Shown piece after piece: positions 8,109-18,062 of a stretch of 64,000 nt of DNA. The position numbers and the translations under genes are program-made. This stretch comes from Mycobacterium ostraviense (lineage in GTDB: Bacteria > Actinomycetota > Actinomycetes > Mycobacteriales > Mycobacteriaceae), in the NCBI RefSeq assembly GCF_002705925.1, contig NZ_NKRE01000001.1:3017002-3081001 (forward strand), in the 5' to 3' direction. Within the stretch, counting starts at the first letter, position 1, and every line of letters begins with the position of its first letter. Under the pieces are notes generated by a model. It saw nothing but the letters and a program-made list of their open reading frames with translations. It was not told the DNA's origin and ran no database searches.

Positions 8109-9757
8109 GCCGACGGTGCTTGCGTGGCGCGGCGGCGAGCGTCGCTATCGCGCTGGTGGCCATCTGGACCGACCTTCCTGCCGCGCAAGCCATCCCACCA
8201 CCATCGGTGGATCCGGCGCTGGTACCTCCAGACGGACCGCCCCGTCCCGACCAACCGATGCGTCGCTCCAATAGCTGTTCAGCCCCGATCACCGTGAAGA
8301 ACCCTGACGTGGCGCAGCTGGCACCGGGCTTCAACCTGCTCAACATCAGTAAGGCGTGGCAATACAGCACCGGCAACGGAGTGGCCGTCGCCGTCATCGA
8401 CACCGGCGTCACCCCCAACCCCCGATTGCCGGTGGTACCCGGTGGTGACTACATCATGGGCGAGGACGGCTTGTCCGACTGTGACGCGCATGGCACGGTG
8501 GTGAGCTCGATCATCGCCGCTGCACCGCAAGGTATTTCACCCATGCCGCGACCCATGCCGGCCAGTCCGGCATTTCCCCCGCCGGCGGGGCCGCCGCCGG
8601 TCATCGCCGCACCGGCGCCGCCGGTAGAGGTCCCGCCGCCCGTGCTTCCGCCGCCGCCGCCGACACCGGTGACGATCACCCAAACGGTTCCGCCGCCACC
8701 ACCGCCGCCGCCTGATGAAGCGGGCGCAATGGCGCCCTCCAATGGGCCGCCAGATCCGCAGACCGAGGACGAACCGGCGATGCCGCCGCTACCGCCGGGC
8801 GCTCCGGACGGGGTGGTGGGGGTTGCCCCGCACGCAACCATCATCTCGATCCGCCAGTCCTCGCGAGCCTTCGAGCCGGTCAACCCGCCACCGGCGGATC
8901 CCAACTCCGACGAAAGAGTGAAAGCCGGCACGCTCAATACGGTGGCGCGCGCGGTGGTGCATGCGGCCAACATGGGCGCCAAAGTGATCAACATTTCGGT
9001 CACCGCATGCCTACCGGCGGTCGCCCCCGCCGATCAGCGGGCGCTGGGCGCCGCACTGTGGTACGCGGCCACTGTCAAGGATGCGGTGATCGTCGCCGCA
9101 GCCGGCAACGACGGGGAAGCCGGCTGCGACAACAACCCGATGTATGACCCGCTGGACCCGTCGGATCCGCGGGACTGGCACCAGGTCAAGGTCGTCTCCT
9201 CGCCGTCGTGGTTCTCCGACTACGTGCTGTCGGTCGGCGCCGTCGATGCCAGTGGCGCCCCCCTCGACAAGAGCATGTCGGGCCCATGGGTTGGCGTGGC
9301 GGCGCCGGGAACCCACATCATGGGTTTATCGCCCCAAGGCGGTGGACCGGTCAACGCTTATCCACCGTCGCGCCCGGGTGAGAAGAACATGCCGTTTTGG
9401 GGCACCAGCTTCTCGGCGGCCTACGTCAGCGGCGTGGCGGCGCTGGTACGGGCCAAGTTTCCCGATCTGAGCGCGCACCAAGTGATCAACCGGATCCTGC
9501 AGTCGGCGCACAACCCACCAGCGGGGGTCGATAACCGAGTGGGATACGGGCTGGTCGATCCCGTCGCCGCGTTGACGTTCAACATTCCCGCCGGTGAACG
9601 GCTGGCCCCAGGATCCCAGAGCCGGGTAATCACCCCCGCACCGCCGCCCCCGCCTCCGGATCACCGGGCGCGCAACATCGCCATCGGATTCGTCGGCGCA
9701 GTCGCCGCCGGCGTCCTAGTGGCGGCAGTCGCGTCCCGGCTGCGGAGGGCGCGATGA
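8093..9757 (+). CDS. mycP2: ESX-2 mycosin, subtilisin-like serine protease MycP2
   Basis: This is a 554-aa S8 protease. A signal peptide covers residues 1-33 (ending TDLPAAQA) and a C-terminal membrane helix ([18 protein letters not shown]) precedes a basic tail, so the catalytic domain is periplasmic. The triad is visible as D103 in AVAVIDTG, H133 in DCDAHGT and S439 in [13 protein letters not shown] Pro/Ala-rich insertion of roughly 100 residues (about 145-245) follows the His region; MycP1 lacks it, which explains the extra length. I chose the ATG at 8093 because it gives a complete signal peptide. Mycosins stabilise the ESX membrane complex and can cleave substrates. The stop overlaps the eccE2 start (ATGA). 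Confidence 0.93.
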   Translation: MDSSLSRRCLRGAAASVAIALVAIWTDLPAAQAIPPPSVDPALVPPDGPPRPDQPMRRSNSCSAPITVKNPDVAQLAPGFNLLNISKAWQYSTGNGVAVAVIDTGVTPNPRLPVVPGGDYIMGEDGLSDCDAHGTVVSSIIAAAPQGISPMPRPMPASPAFPPPAGPPPVIAAPAPPVEVPPPVLPPPPPTPVTITQTVPPPPPPPPDEAGAMAPSNGPPDPQTEDEPAMPPLPPGAPDGVVGVAPHATIISIRQSSRAFEPVNPPPADPNSDERVKAGTLNTVARAVVHAANMGAKVINISVTACLPAVAPADQRALGAALWYAATVKDAVIVAAAGNDGEAGCDNNPMYDPLDPSDPRDWHQVKVVSSPSWFSDYVLSVGAVDASGAPLDKSMSGPWVGVAAPGTHIMGLSPQGGGPVNAYPPSRPGEKNMPFWGTSFSAAYVSGVAALVRAKFPDLSAHQVINRILQSAHNPPAGVDNRVGYGLVDPVAALTFNIPAGERLAPGSQSRVITPAPPPPPPDHRARNIAIGFVGAVAAGVLVAAVASRLRRAR

Positions 9758-11432
9758 GGCCGACACTGACCGGGTTCGATCCGGTCAGTGTTAGGCGGGT
9801 GGTCGGAGTCTGGGTGGTATTCGGGCTCGCATTGGCGGGTTGGGCGGTGGGGGGCTACGTCGGCGCGGGAATCGCCCTGGCGGTGGGCATCTCGGTGGTG
9901 TTCGTCCGGTGGTGGGGCCAGCCGGCGTGGTCATGGGCTGTGCTGGGGTTGCGGGGCCGGCGCCCGATCAGTTGGGACGCCCCAATTACGGTGGCCAACA
10001 ACCGGTCTGGTGGTGGGGTTCGGGTCGAAGACGGTACCGCGGTGGTGGCGGTGCAACTGCTTGGCCGAGCGCATCGCGCAACCACGGTGACCGGCTCGGT
10101 GACCGTCGAAACCGACAACATCATCGATATCGTGGAGCTGCTGCCGCTGTTGCAGCATCCGCTGGGACTGCAGCTCGATTCGATCAGCGTCGTCACATTC
10201 GGATCCCGAACCGGCACCGTCGGGGACTACCCGCGGGTGTACGACTCAGAGATCGGCACCCCACCCTATGCGGGTCGACGCGAAACCTGGCTGATCATGC
10301 GGCTGCCGATCATCGACAACGCCCAGGCATTGCGGTGGCGCACCAGCGTTGGGGCTGCGGCAATTTCGTTCGCTCAGCGCATCGCCGGCTCGTTGCGCTG
10401 CCAAGGTCTGCGCGCCAAGGTGGCGACCGCCACCGACCTGGTCGAGCTGGATCGCCGATTGGGCTCGGACGCGGTAGCCGGCAGCGCGCAGCGGTGGAAA
10501 GCCATCCGCGGAGAATTGGGCTGGATGACCACATATGCGTACCCGGCCGAGGCGATTTCGTCGCGGGTTCTTACCCAGGCATGGACCCTGCGCGCCGACG
10601 AGGTCATCCAGAACGTGACGGTATATCCCGACGCGACCTGCACCGCGACCGTCACGGTGCGTACCCCCACCCCTGTCTCTTATACACATCCTTGTCTCGT
10701 GGGCTCGGAGATGTGTATAAGAGACAGGCCCCAACCCCGCCCAGCGTGATCCTGCACCGCCTCAACGGAGAGCAGGCCGCAGCCGCGGCAGCCAACATGT
10801 GCGGCCCGCGCCCGTACCTGCGCGGCCTGCGTCGCAGCGCGTTGCCCGCGCAGCTGGTCAGCGAGATCGGACCGTCTGGTGTGCTGGTGGGCAAATTGCC
10901 CAACGGCGATCGGCTGATGATCCCGGTTACCGATGCCGGTGAGCTGTCGCGGGTGTTCGTGGCCGCTGACGACACTATCGCCAAGCGGATCGTGATCCGT
11001 ACGGCCGGTGCCGGTGAGCGGGTCTGTGTGCACACGCGTGACCACGAGCGGTGGGCCAGCGTACGGATGCCAGAAGTCAGCATCGTCGGAACGTCACGGC
11101 CGGCGCCACGCACCACAGTCAGCGTCGTGGAATACGTGGGACGGCGGAAGAGATACGGGGACAGCATATCCGAAGGCGGCGGCAACGATATCGGCGATGT
11201 CGCAATTGCGCCCACACCGCGGCCGGCCAGCGTGATCACCATCGCGCCGGCCGGTACCGCGCTGCCCGAGGGGCATCGGCACGGATTCGAGGTCACCATC
11301 GAGCAAGTCGACCGTGCTATGGTCAAAGTCACTGCGGCAGGCCAGCATTGGCTGGTGGAGATGGAGATGTTCCGCGCCGAGAACCGTTACGTCAGCCTCG
11401 AGCCGGTCACGATGTCGATTGCTACGCAGTGA
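9754..11432 (+). pseudogene. eccE2: EccE2, reading frame broken by inserted adapter sequence
   Basis: The 5' part (9754-10671) encodes an EccE N-terminus with two membrane helices ([19 protein letters not shown] and [16 protein letters not shown]) and the EccE core. The 3' part (10728-11432) continues in another frame with [13 protein letters not shown] to [10 protein letters not shown]. Between them is a 55-bp library adapter. Removing 56 bp (for example 10672-10727) joins the two parts into one frame of 540 aa, close to the usual EccE2 length. The gene is therefore probably intact in the organism and only broken in this assembly. EccE is a peripheral-facing component of the ESX membrane complex. 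The start overlaps the mycP2 stop; eccA2 follows after 75 bp. Confidence 0.85.
10673..10727. other. Nextera (Tn5 transposase) library adapter left in the assembly
   Basis: The segment starts with the reverse complement of the Tn5 mosaic end (CTGTCTCTTATACACATC at 10673-10690), then 3 bases, then the complete Nextera read-2 adapter at 10694-10727, ending in its 19-bp mosaic end AGATGTGTATAAGAGACAG. Such head-to-head adapters are a known product of tagmentation libraries. The 9-bp flanks (CCCCCACCC and GCCCCAACC) are not identical, so this is not a real transposition with a target duplication. It causes the frameshift in eccE2. Confidence 0.97.
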
Positions 11433-11507
11433 CTCGATCAACGTTGCGGCACAACGTGATGAGGCGGGCTTCCCACATCGGGGACGAGTACCGCCCCGCT
11501 GTCGAGG

Positions 11508-13358
11508 ATGGTAGACACGATGGGTGATTTGCTCACTGCCCGTAGGCATTTCGATCGAGCGATGGCGATCAAGAGCAGCCAAGGACCTGCGGCCGCGTTA
11601 CCCGAGTTCGTCGCCGCCACCGACGCCGACCCGTCGATGGCTGACGCATGGCTGGGCCGCATCGCCTGTGGCGACCATGACCTGACGTCGCTCAGACAGC
11701 TCCACACCAACAGCGATTGGCTGCACCGCGAAACCACGCGGATCGGCCGGACGCTCTCCGCCGACATCCAGCTGGGTCCCTACGTCGGCATCACGGTGAC
11801 CGACGCATCGCAGGTGGGGCTGGCTCTGTCGTCCGCTCTGACCATCGCCGGGGAGTACGCCGAGGCCGACGCACTGTTAGCCAACCGCGAACTGTTGGAT
11901 TCGTGGCGCAACCACCAGTGGCATCAGCTGGCCCGCGCATTCTTGATGTTCGTCACGCAGCGTTGGCCTGATGTGTTGTTGACCGCCGCCGAGGAACTGC
12001 CCCCGCAGGCGATCGTCATGTCTGCGGTAACGGCCTCGATTTGTGCGCTGGCCGCGCATGCCGCAGCCCACTTGGGGCAGGGCCACGTCGCCCTGGACTG
12101 GTTGGACCGTGTCGATGTGATCGGGCACAACAAGTCATCGGCCCGCTTCGATTCCCATGTGCTGACCGCATCCATTGGCCCGGCCGACATTCCGCTGCTG
12201 GTTGCGGATCTGGCGTACGTGCGCGGAATGGTGTACCGCCAGCTGCACGACGACGAAAAGGCTCGGATCTGGCTGTCCAAAGCGACCATCAACGGTGTGC
12301 TGACCGAACCGGCCAAGGAAGCGCTGGCGGACCCGAAGCTCCGCCTGGTCGTGACCGACGAGCAGACCATCGCCAGCCGCACCGACAAGTGGGATCCCGC
12401 GACGGCGAAAAGCCGCGACCAACTCGACGACGACGACGCGGCCGAGCGCAGGGCCGAGCTGCTGGCCGAGGGCCGCGAACTGCTGGCCAGGCAGGTCGGT
12501 CTGGCCGCGGTGAAGCAGGCGGTGGCGGCGCTGGAAGACCAGCTCGAAGTGCGCACCATGCGGCTGGAACACGGTCTGCCCGTCGAGGGGCAGACCAACC
12601 ATATGTTGCTGGTCGGGCCGCCGGGCACCGGTAAGACCACCACCGCCGAAGCGTTGGGAAAGATCTATGCCGGCATGGGAATCGTGCGCCATCCCGAAAT
12701 TCGGGAGGTCCGCCGCTCCGATTTCTGCGGACACTACATCGGTGAGTCCGGGCCGAAAACCAACGAACTGATCGAAAAGTCGCTTGGCCGAATCATTTTC
12801 ATGGACGAGTTCTACTCCCTGGTGGAACGCCATCAGGACGGCACCCCGGACATGATCGGCATGGAGGCCGTCAACCAACTGCTGGTGGCGCTGGAAGCGC
12901 ACCGTTTCGACTTCTGCTTCATCGGTGCCGGCTACGAAGACCAAGTCGACGAATTCCTGTCCGTCAACCCGGGTTTGGCCGGCCGGTTCAACCGCAAGTT
13001 GCGGTTCGAGTCCTATTCGCCGGCCGAGATCGTCGAGATCGGGCAGCGCTACGCCACGCCGCGCGCCAGCCTGCTCGACGACGGCGCGCGCCAGACATTT
13101 CTGGACGCGGCCTCCACCATCCGCAACTACACCACTCCCGGTGGACAGCACGGTATCGACGCCATGCAAAACGGCCGGTTTGCCCGCAACGTCATCGAAC
13201 GCGCCGAAGGCTTCCGCGACACTCGAGTGGTCGCCCAAAAGCGGGCCGGCCAACCGGTGTCGGTTCAGGATCTGCAGATCATCACGGCCGCCGACATCCA
13301 AGCCGCGGTGCGCAGCGTGTGTTCGGACAACCGCGACATGTCCGCCATTGTCTGGTAG
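11508..13358 (+). CDS. eccA2: ESX-2 AAA+ ATPase EccA2
   Basis: This 616-aa protein has an N-terminal helical TPR-like domain (about residues 1-300) and a C-terminal CbbX-type AAA+ domain. Walker A is G-P-P-G-T-G-K-T with Lys376, Walker B is IIFMDEF, and the Arg-finger region AGRFNRKLRFESYSP is present. EccA proteins are cytosolic hexamers that interact with PE/PPE and Esp substrates. The ATG at 11508 is chosen; the next in-frame Met (MGDLLTARRHFDRAM) is possible. It is the last gene of the ESX-2 operon, 75 bp after eccE2, and 125 bp separate it from mycP1 of ESX-1. Confidence 0.93.
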   Translation: MVDTMGDLLTARRHFDRAMAIKSSQGPAAALPEFVAATDADPSMADAWLGRIACGDHDLTSLRQLHTNSDWLHRETTRIGRTLSADIQLGPYVGITVTDASQVGLALSSALTIAGEYAEADALLANRELLDSWRNHQWHQLARAFLMFVTQRWPDVLLTAAEELPPQAIVMSAVTASICALAAHAAAHLGQGHVALDWLDRVDVIGHNKSSARFDSHVLTASIGPADIPLLVADLAYVRGMVYRQLHDDEKARIWLSKATINGVLTEPAKEALADPKLRLVVTDEQTIASRTDKWDPATAKSRDQLDDDDAAERRAELLAEGRELLARQVGLAAVKQAVAALEDQLEVRTMRLEHGLPVEGQTNHMLLVGPPGTGKTTTAEALGKIYAGMGIVRHPEIREVRRSDFCGHYIGESGPKTNELIEKSLGRIIFMDEFYSLVERHQDGTPDMIGMEAVNQLLVALEAHRFDFCFIGAGYEDQVDEFLSVNPGLAGRFNRKLRFESYSPAEIVEIGQRYATPRASLLDDGARQTFLDAASTIRNYTTPGGQHGIDAMQNGRFARNVIERAEGFRDTRVVAQKRAGQPVSVQDLQIITAADIQAAVRSVCSDNRDMSAIVW

Positions 13359-13483
13359 CAAACCGTGACCCGGCCCCGGCGGGAAAAGCGTTGTTTACGC
13401 AGCCGTTACGTCTAAAATGCACGCAGACCTGACACGCAAATGCCAGGTCGGCAACGCGGCTCAATGAACGGAGTGATTCCGGG

Positions 13484-14824
13484 GTGCACCGGATCTTGCT
13501 GACGGCGGTGGTGCTGGCGTTGCTCAACGCGCCGCCCGCGTTGGCAATCAATCCACCGTCGATCGACCCCGGTGCGGTGCCGCCCGACGTGACCGGTCCC
13601 GACCAGCCCACCGAGCAGCGCGTCCTGTGCTCGAGTCCTACCACCTTGCCGGATTCGAGCTTTCACGATCCGCCGTGGAGCAACGCCTATCTCGGCGTCT
13701 CGGAGGCGCACAAGTTCGCAACCGGAGCCGGGGTGACGGTGGCGGTGATCGACACCGGTGTCGACGCGTCGCCACGGGTGCCGGCGGAACCGGGCGGCGA
13801 CTTCGTCGACCAGGCCGGCGACGGCCTGTCCGACTGCGACGCGCACGGGACGCTGACCGCCTCGATCATCGCCGGCCGGCCGGCGCCCACCGACGGGTTC
13901 GTCGGCGTCGCACCCGATGCCCGGCTGCTTTCGTTGCGCCAGACGTCCGAGGCCTTCGAACCAGTTGGCACCCAACCCAATCCCAACGACCCCAACGCCA
14001 CCCCGGCGGCCGGGTCCATCCGCAGCCTTGCCCGCGCGGTCGTGCATGCGGCCAATCTGGGTGTCGGTGTGATCAACATCAGTGAAGCGGCCTGTTACAA
14101 GGTGACCCGTCCCATCGACGAAATCAGCCTGGGCGCGGCGATCAACTACGCGGTCAACGTCAAGAACGCCGTGGTGGTCGTCGCGGCCGGCAACACCGGT
14201 GGCGACTGCGCCCAGAACCCGCTGCCGGACGCGTCGGCCCCCGGCGACGCACGTGGCTGGAACAAGGTCCAGACGGTCGTCACGCCTGCGTGGTACGCGC
14301 CCTTGGTGCTGACCGTCGGTGGCATCGGCGAAAGCGGTGTGCCCAGCTCCTTCTCGATGCATGGACCGTGGGTGGGCGTGGCGGCCCCAGCGGAGAACAT
14401 CGTCGCCCTCGGCGACCGTGGCGAGCCGGTGAACGCCCTACCGGGCCGCGAGGGGCCGGTCCCGATCGCCGGCACCTCGTTTGCCGCTGCGTACGTCTCG
14501 GGTCTGGCGGCCCTGGTGCGGCAGCGGTTCCCGGAGCTGACCCCGGTGCAGGTGATCAACCGGATCACCGCCACCGCGCGACATCCGGGAGGCGGAGTCG
14601 ACAACCTCGTCGGCGCCGGCGTGATCAATGCGGTGGCGGCGTTGACGTGGGACATTCCGCCGGGACCCGCGTCGGCCCCGTTCAACGTCAGACGAATTCC
14701 ACCGCCCGTGGTGGAACCCGGCCCGGATCGTCGGCCGATCACCATCGTGGCGCTGTCGGTTCTGGGCCTGACGCTGGCGCTGGCACTCGGCGGACTGAGC
14801 GCGCGGGCGCTGAGGCGCCGATGA
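13484..14824 (+). CDS. mycP1: ESX-1 mycosin, serine protease MycP1
   Basis: This 446-aa S8 protease starts at a GTG (13484). A signal peptide covers residues 1-21 (LLTAVVLALLNAPPALA), the catalytic triad is D90 (VAVIDTG), H121 (DCDAHGT) and S332 (IAGTSFAAAYVSG), and a C-terminal membrane helix (ITIVALSVLGLTLALALGGL) ends in a basic tail. The triad positions equal those reported for M. tuberculosis MycP1. MycP1 is needed for ESX-1 function and cleaves the C-terminus of EspB. The stop overlaps the eccE1 start (ATGA), so the two are coupled. It is the first gene of the forward ESX-1 arm. Confidence 0.96.
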   Translation: MHRILLTAVVLALLNAPPALAINPPSIDPGAVPPDVTGPDQPTEQRVLCSSPTTLPDSSFHDPPWSNAYLGVSEAHKFATGAGVTVAVIDTGVDASPRVPAEPGGDFVDQAGDGLSDCDAHGTLTASIIAGRPAPTDGFVGVAPDARLLSLRQTSEAFEPVGTQPNPNDPNATPAAGSIRSLARAVVHAANLGVGVINISEAACYKVTRPIDEISLGAAINYAVNVKNAVVVVAAGNTGGDCAQNPLPDASAPGDARGWNKVQTVVTPAWYAPLVLTVGGIGESGVPSSFSMHGPWVGVAAPAENIVALGDRGEPVNALPGREGPVPIAGTSFAAAYVSGLAALVRQRFPELTPVQVINRITATARHPGGGVDNLVGAGVINAVAALTWDIPPGPASAPFNVRRIPPPVVEPGPDRRPITIVALSVLGLTLALALGGLSARALRRR

Positions 14825-16218
14825 GGAATCCATTCAGTCCGATACGGTTACGGTTCAGCACCGGTCACACGTTGGTCGTCGCGGTGCTGGGCCCGCCCAC
14901 CATCATGCTGTTCCTGCACACGCGCTACTGGTGGGTGGGCATAGCGATAGTTGCGGTGGCCACCATAGTGGCCACGGTCACCTTCTTCGGACGTCGGGTA
15001 ACCGGCTGGGTCGCAACGATGTTCGCGTGGCTGCGCCGGCGCCGCAAGCCGCCCGACGTTCCGTCCGAGCCAGTCGTCGGTGCCACCGTCAAACCCGGGG
15101 ACCACGTCGCGGTGCGGTGGCGACGCGAGTGCCTGATCGCTGTCATCGAACTCAAGCCGCGACCGTTCACCCCAACGGTCATCGTCGACGGGCAAGCCCA
15201 CACCGACGACGTCTTGGACACCAGACTGTTGGAGGAGCTGCTGTCGGTGCACTGCCCCGACTTGGAAGCAGACGTCGTGTCGGCAGGCTACCGTGTCGGC
15301 AACACCGCCTCGCTGGATGTGGTGAACCTCTACCAGCAGGTGATCGGGGCTGATCCGGCCCCCGCGAGCCGGCGGACGTGGATCATGTTGCGGGCCAACC
15401 CCGAACGCACGCACAGGTCGGCGCAGCGGCGCGATGCGGGGGTGGCCGGACTGGCCCGCTATCTGGTGGCTTCGGCCACGCGCATCGCCGACAGCCTGGC
15501 CAGCAATGGCGTCGACGCGGTGTGCGGGCGCAGTTTCGACGATTACGACCACGCCATTGACATCGGCTATGTGCGGGAGAAGTGGTCGATGATCAAAGGC
15601 CGCGACGCCTACACCGCGGCCTACACCGCACCCGGCGGCCCGGACTTGTGGTGGTCGGCGCGCGCCGACCACACCGTCACCAGGGTCCGCATCGCTCCCG
15701 GGATGCCGCCGCAATCCACGGTGCTGCTGACCACGGTGGGCAAGCCGAAGACGCCGCGCGGATTCTCCCGCCTCTACGGCGGCCAGCGGCCCGCCTTGCA
15801 GGGGCAGAACCTCGTCCCGAATCATCACTGCCAGCTGCCGATCGGATCGGCCGGTGTGCTGGTCGGCCAGACAGTAAACCGGTACCCGGTATATATGCCG
15901 TTCGACGACGTGGACGCGAGCATCAACCTCGGCGACGCCCAGACCTTCACGCAGTTCGCCGTGCGTTCGGCCGCCGCCGGCGGAATTGTGACGGTTGGTC
16001 CGCACTTCGAGCAATTCGCCAGCCTGATCGGCGCGCACATCGGTCCGGTCGCCAAGATCGCGTGGCCAAACGCGACGACCTATCTCGGCCCGCATTCCGG
16101 TGTCGACAAGGTGATCCTGCGGCACAACCTCATCAGCACTCCGCGGCATCGGGAGTTGCCGATCCGGCGGGTTTCCCCGCCGGAAGAGAGTCGCTACCAG
16201 ATGGCGCTGCCAAGGTAG
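14821..16218 (+). CDS. eccE1: ESX-1 membrane complex component EccE1
   Basis: This 465-aa protein has two N-terminal membrane helices (TLVVAVLGPPTIMLFL and YWWVGIAIVAVATIVATVTFF), then a soluble EccE domain. The ATG at 14821 overlaps the mycP1 stop; the open frame extends upstream, but that part lies inside mycP1. EccE flanks the ESX membrane complex and is needed for stable assembly. A 99-bp gap with an AAGGAGG site leads to espB. A long open frame on the opposite strand here is a GC-rich shadow. Confidence 0.94.
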   Translation: MRNPFSPIRLRFSTGHTLVVAVLGPPTIMLFLHTRYWWVGIAIVAVATIVATVTFFGRRVTGWVATMFAWLRRRRKPPDVPSEPVVGATVKPGDHVAVRWRRECLIAVIELKPRPFTPTVIVDGQAHTDDVLDTRLLEELLSVHCPDLEADVVSAGYRVGNTASLDVVNLYQQVIGADPAPASRRTWIMLRANPERTHRSAQRRDAGVAGLARYLVASATRIADSLASNGVDAVCGRSFDDYDHAIDIGYVREKWSMIKGRDAYTAAYTAPGGPDLWWSARADHTVTRVRIAPGMPPQSTVLLTTVGKPKTPRGFSRLYGGQRPALQGQNLVPNHHCQLPIGSAGVLVGQTVNRYPVYMPFDDVDASINLGDAQTFTQFAVRSAAAGGIVTVGPHFEQFASLIGAHIGPVAKIAWPNATTYLGPHSGVDKVILRHNLISTPRHRELPIRRVSPPEESRYQMALPR

Positions 16219-16317
16219 AACAGTGTCGGCAAGCCCGGGGACGGCCGAAATTTTTGGTGCAGGAACCGCGCGCATCAGAGACGATAATGGCTGTAGCACT
16301 AAGGAGGATGATCCGAG

Positions 16318-17718
16318 ATGAGCCAGCCGCAAACCGTGACGGTGGATCAACAAGAAATTCTGACCAGGGCCAACGAGGTGGAGGCCCCATTGCCCCCGGG
16401 CAAGGTTCCGCCCACCGATGTGCCCAATTCACCATGTGCGCTGACGGCGGCCAAGAATGCGGCCCAACAGCTCGCGTTATCGGCGGAGAACATGCGGGAG
16501 TTCCTGGCGGCTGGCGCCAAGGAGCGGCAGAAGCTGGCGACCTCGCTGCGCAACGCGGCCAAGGCGTATGGCGAAGTTGATAGCGAGTCCGCGACCGCCC
16601 TGAACAGCGATGGCAGCGGAACTGTGGAGGCCCAGTCCGCCGGCGGCGCCGGCGGAGACAGCTCGGCTGGGCTGCAAGACACGCCGACGGTCGCGTCCGC
16701 GGGTGATCCCGACTTCACCGATCTCAAGACTGCGGCACTGAAGCTCGAATCCGGAGATCAAGGCCGATCGCTCATCGATTTCGCGAACGCGTGGAACGAC
16801 TACAACTTTGCGTTGCAAGGGGATGTCAAAAGGTTCCGGGCCTTTGACAATTGGGAAGGTGACGCGGCTACGGCGTGTGAGGCCTCGCTGGATCAACAAC
16901 GGGAGTGGATACTCCACATGGCCAAATTGAGTGCTGCGCTAGCCAAGCAAGCTCAGTACATCGCGCAGCTGCAAGTGTGGGCGATTCGGTCCCACCCCTC
17001 GTCAGCGGACATCGCAAAGCTCGAGGAGCTGTCCAAAGACCCCGCGTACAAAGATCAAGCCATCAAGCTCTACGCCGAATATCAGCAAAAGTCGGAGCAG
17101 GTGCTTTCCGAGTACAACACCAAGGCGAGCCTGGAGCCGGTGAATCCGCCCAAGCCTCCGGCCGCTATCAAGATCGATCCACCGCCGCCCGCTCAGCCGC
17201 AGGGTTTGATCCCCAGCAATGTAATGCAGGCGGTCACCGGCGGCTCGGGCGGAACTCCCATGACCGGGATGCCGATGGCGCCGATGGCCCCGGCCGGCGG
17301 GGCTGGTGGCGGCATGCCGGCCGGCACCAGCGCAGAACTGACGTCTGCCGCTCACCAGGCGGCGGCGAACCTGTCGAAGGAGCCGGGGATGAAGCCGATG
17401 TCGCTGGGCGGCGGCGGAGGCGGCGGAGGTATCGGTGGGGCACCGCTGGGTGAGCCGGCGGGTCTGGCGGGCGCCGACTCGGTGCGGCCGGCTGCCGCGG
17501 GCGACATCGCCGGCGCGGCTCAAGGGAAGGCCGCCGCGGGCAGTGGGATGGGCGGGGGCGGCATGGGCATGCCGATGGGGGCACACGGCCAGGGCCAGGG
17601 AAGCTCCAAGTCCAAGGGCGCCCAGCAAGACGACGAGGCGCTATACACCGAGGACCGGGCGTGGACCGAGGCCGTCATCGGTAACCGTCGTCGTCAAGAC
17701 AGCAAGGAGTCGAAGTGA
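16318..17718 (+). CDS. espB: ESX-1 secreted protein EspB
   Basis: This 466-aa protein has residues 1 to about 285 with the PE/PPE-like helical bundle of EspB, including the W-E-G turn (FDNWEGDAATACEASL) and the export motif Y-G-E-V-D near residue 85. A Pro-rich linker and a Gly/Ala-rich C-terminal tail, the region processed by MycP1, follow. The C-terminus EDRAWTEAVIGNRRRQDSKESK is strongly conserved. EspB is exported by ESX-1 with the help of EspK, forms ring-shaped oligomers and binds acidic phospholipids; those facts come from M. tuberculosis work. The AAGGAGG at 16301-16307 supports the ATG at 16318. The stop overlaps the espL GTG. Confidence 0.96.
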   Translation: MSQPQTVTVDQQEILTRANEVEAPLPPGKVPPTDVPNSPCALTAAKNAAQQLALSAENMREFLAAGAKERQKLATSLRNAAKAYGEVDSESATALNSDGSGTVEAQSAGGAGGDSSAGLQDTPTVASAGDPDFTDLKTAALKLESGDQGRSLIDFANAWNDYNFALQGDVKRFRAFDNWEGDAATACEASLDQQREWILHMAKLSAALAKQAQYIAQLQVWAIRSHPSSADIAKLEELSKDPAYKDQAIKLYAEYQQKSEQVLSEYNTKASLEPVNPPKPPAAIKIDPPPPAQPQGLIPSNVMQAVTGGSGGTPMTGMPMAPMAPAGGAGGGMPAGTSAELTSAAHQAAANLSKEPGMKPMSLGGGGGGGGIGGAPLGEPAGLAGADSVRPAAAGDIAGAAQGKAAAGSGMGGGGMGMPMGAHGQGQGSSKSKGAQQDDEALYTEDRAWTEAVIGNRRRQDSKESK

Positions 17719-18062
17719 CCAGCATGGAAATGGACCCGCATGTCGCCCAGACGTTAGCGCTGGCGGCACGGTTCCAAACGGCCCTCGATGGGACGCTCAA
17801 TCAGATGAACACCGGATCTTTCCGGGGCACTGACGAGACCGAGACCGTCGAGGTGACGATCAACGGACACCAATGGCTCACCGGGGTCCGTATCGAGGAG
17901 GGCCTGCTGAAGCAAGTGGGCGCGGAGGTCGTCGGGGCGCGGGTCAACGAAGCGCTGATGAACGCACAGTCCGCGGCGACGGCTTACAACGACGCGGCGG
18001 GCGAGCAATTGGTCGCGGTCCTGTCCGCCTTGTCGGACACGATGAACAAAGGGCTGATCTAG
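17715..18062 (+). CDS. espL: ESX-1 associated protein EspL
   Basis: This is a 115-aa protein with a GTG start (17715) that overlaps the espB stop and follows an AAGGAG site at 17704. It belongs to the YbaB/EbfC-like small proteins, with the core ETVEVTINGHQWLTGVRIEEGLL, a two-strand sheet between helices. In other mycobacteria EspL stabilises EspE, EspF and EspH and affects expression of ESX-1 genes. It has no signal peptide. A perfect hairpin about 30 bp after the stop may end the mycP1-eccE1-espB-espL transcript. Confidence 0.93.
   Translation: MTSMEMDPHVAQTLALAARFQTALDGTLNQMNTGSFRGTDETETVEVTINGHQWLTGVRIEEGLLKQVGAEVVGARVNEALMNAQSAATAYNDAAGEQLVAVLSALSDTMNKGLI

Noticed and set aside
10664..10736. 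A real Tn5-type transposon insertion in eccE2
   Set aside because: Only adapter sequence is present, there is no transposase gene, and the 9-bp flanks differ at two positions, so there is no target duplication.
14848..16353. Long open frame on the minus strand across eccE1
   Set aside because: It is a GC-rich shadow of eccE1: no start signal, Arg/His/Gly-rich composition, no motif.
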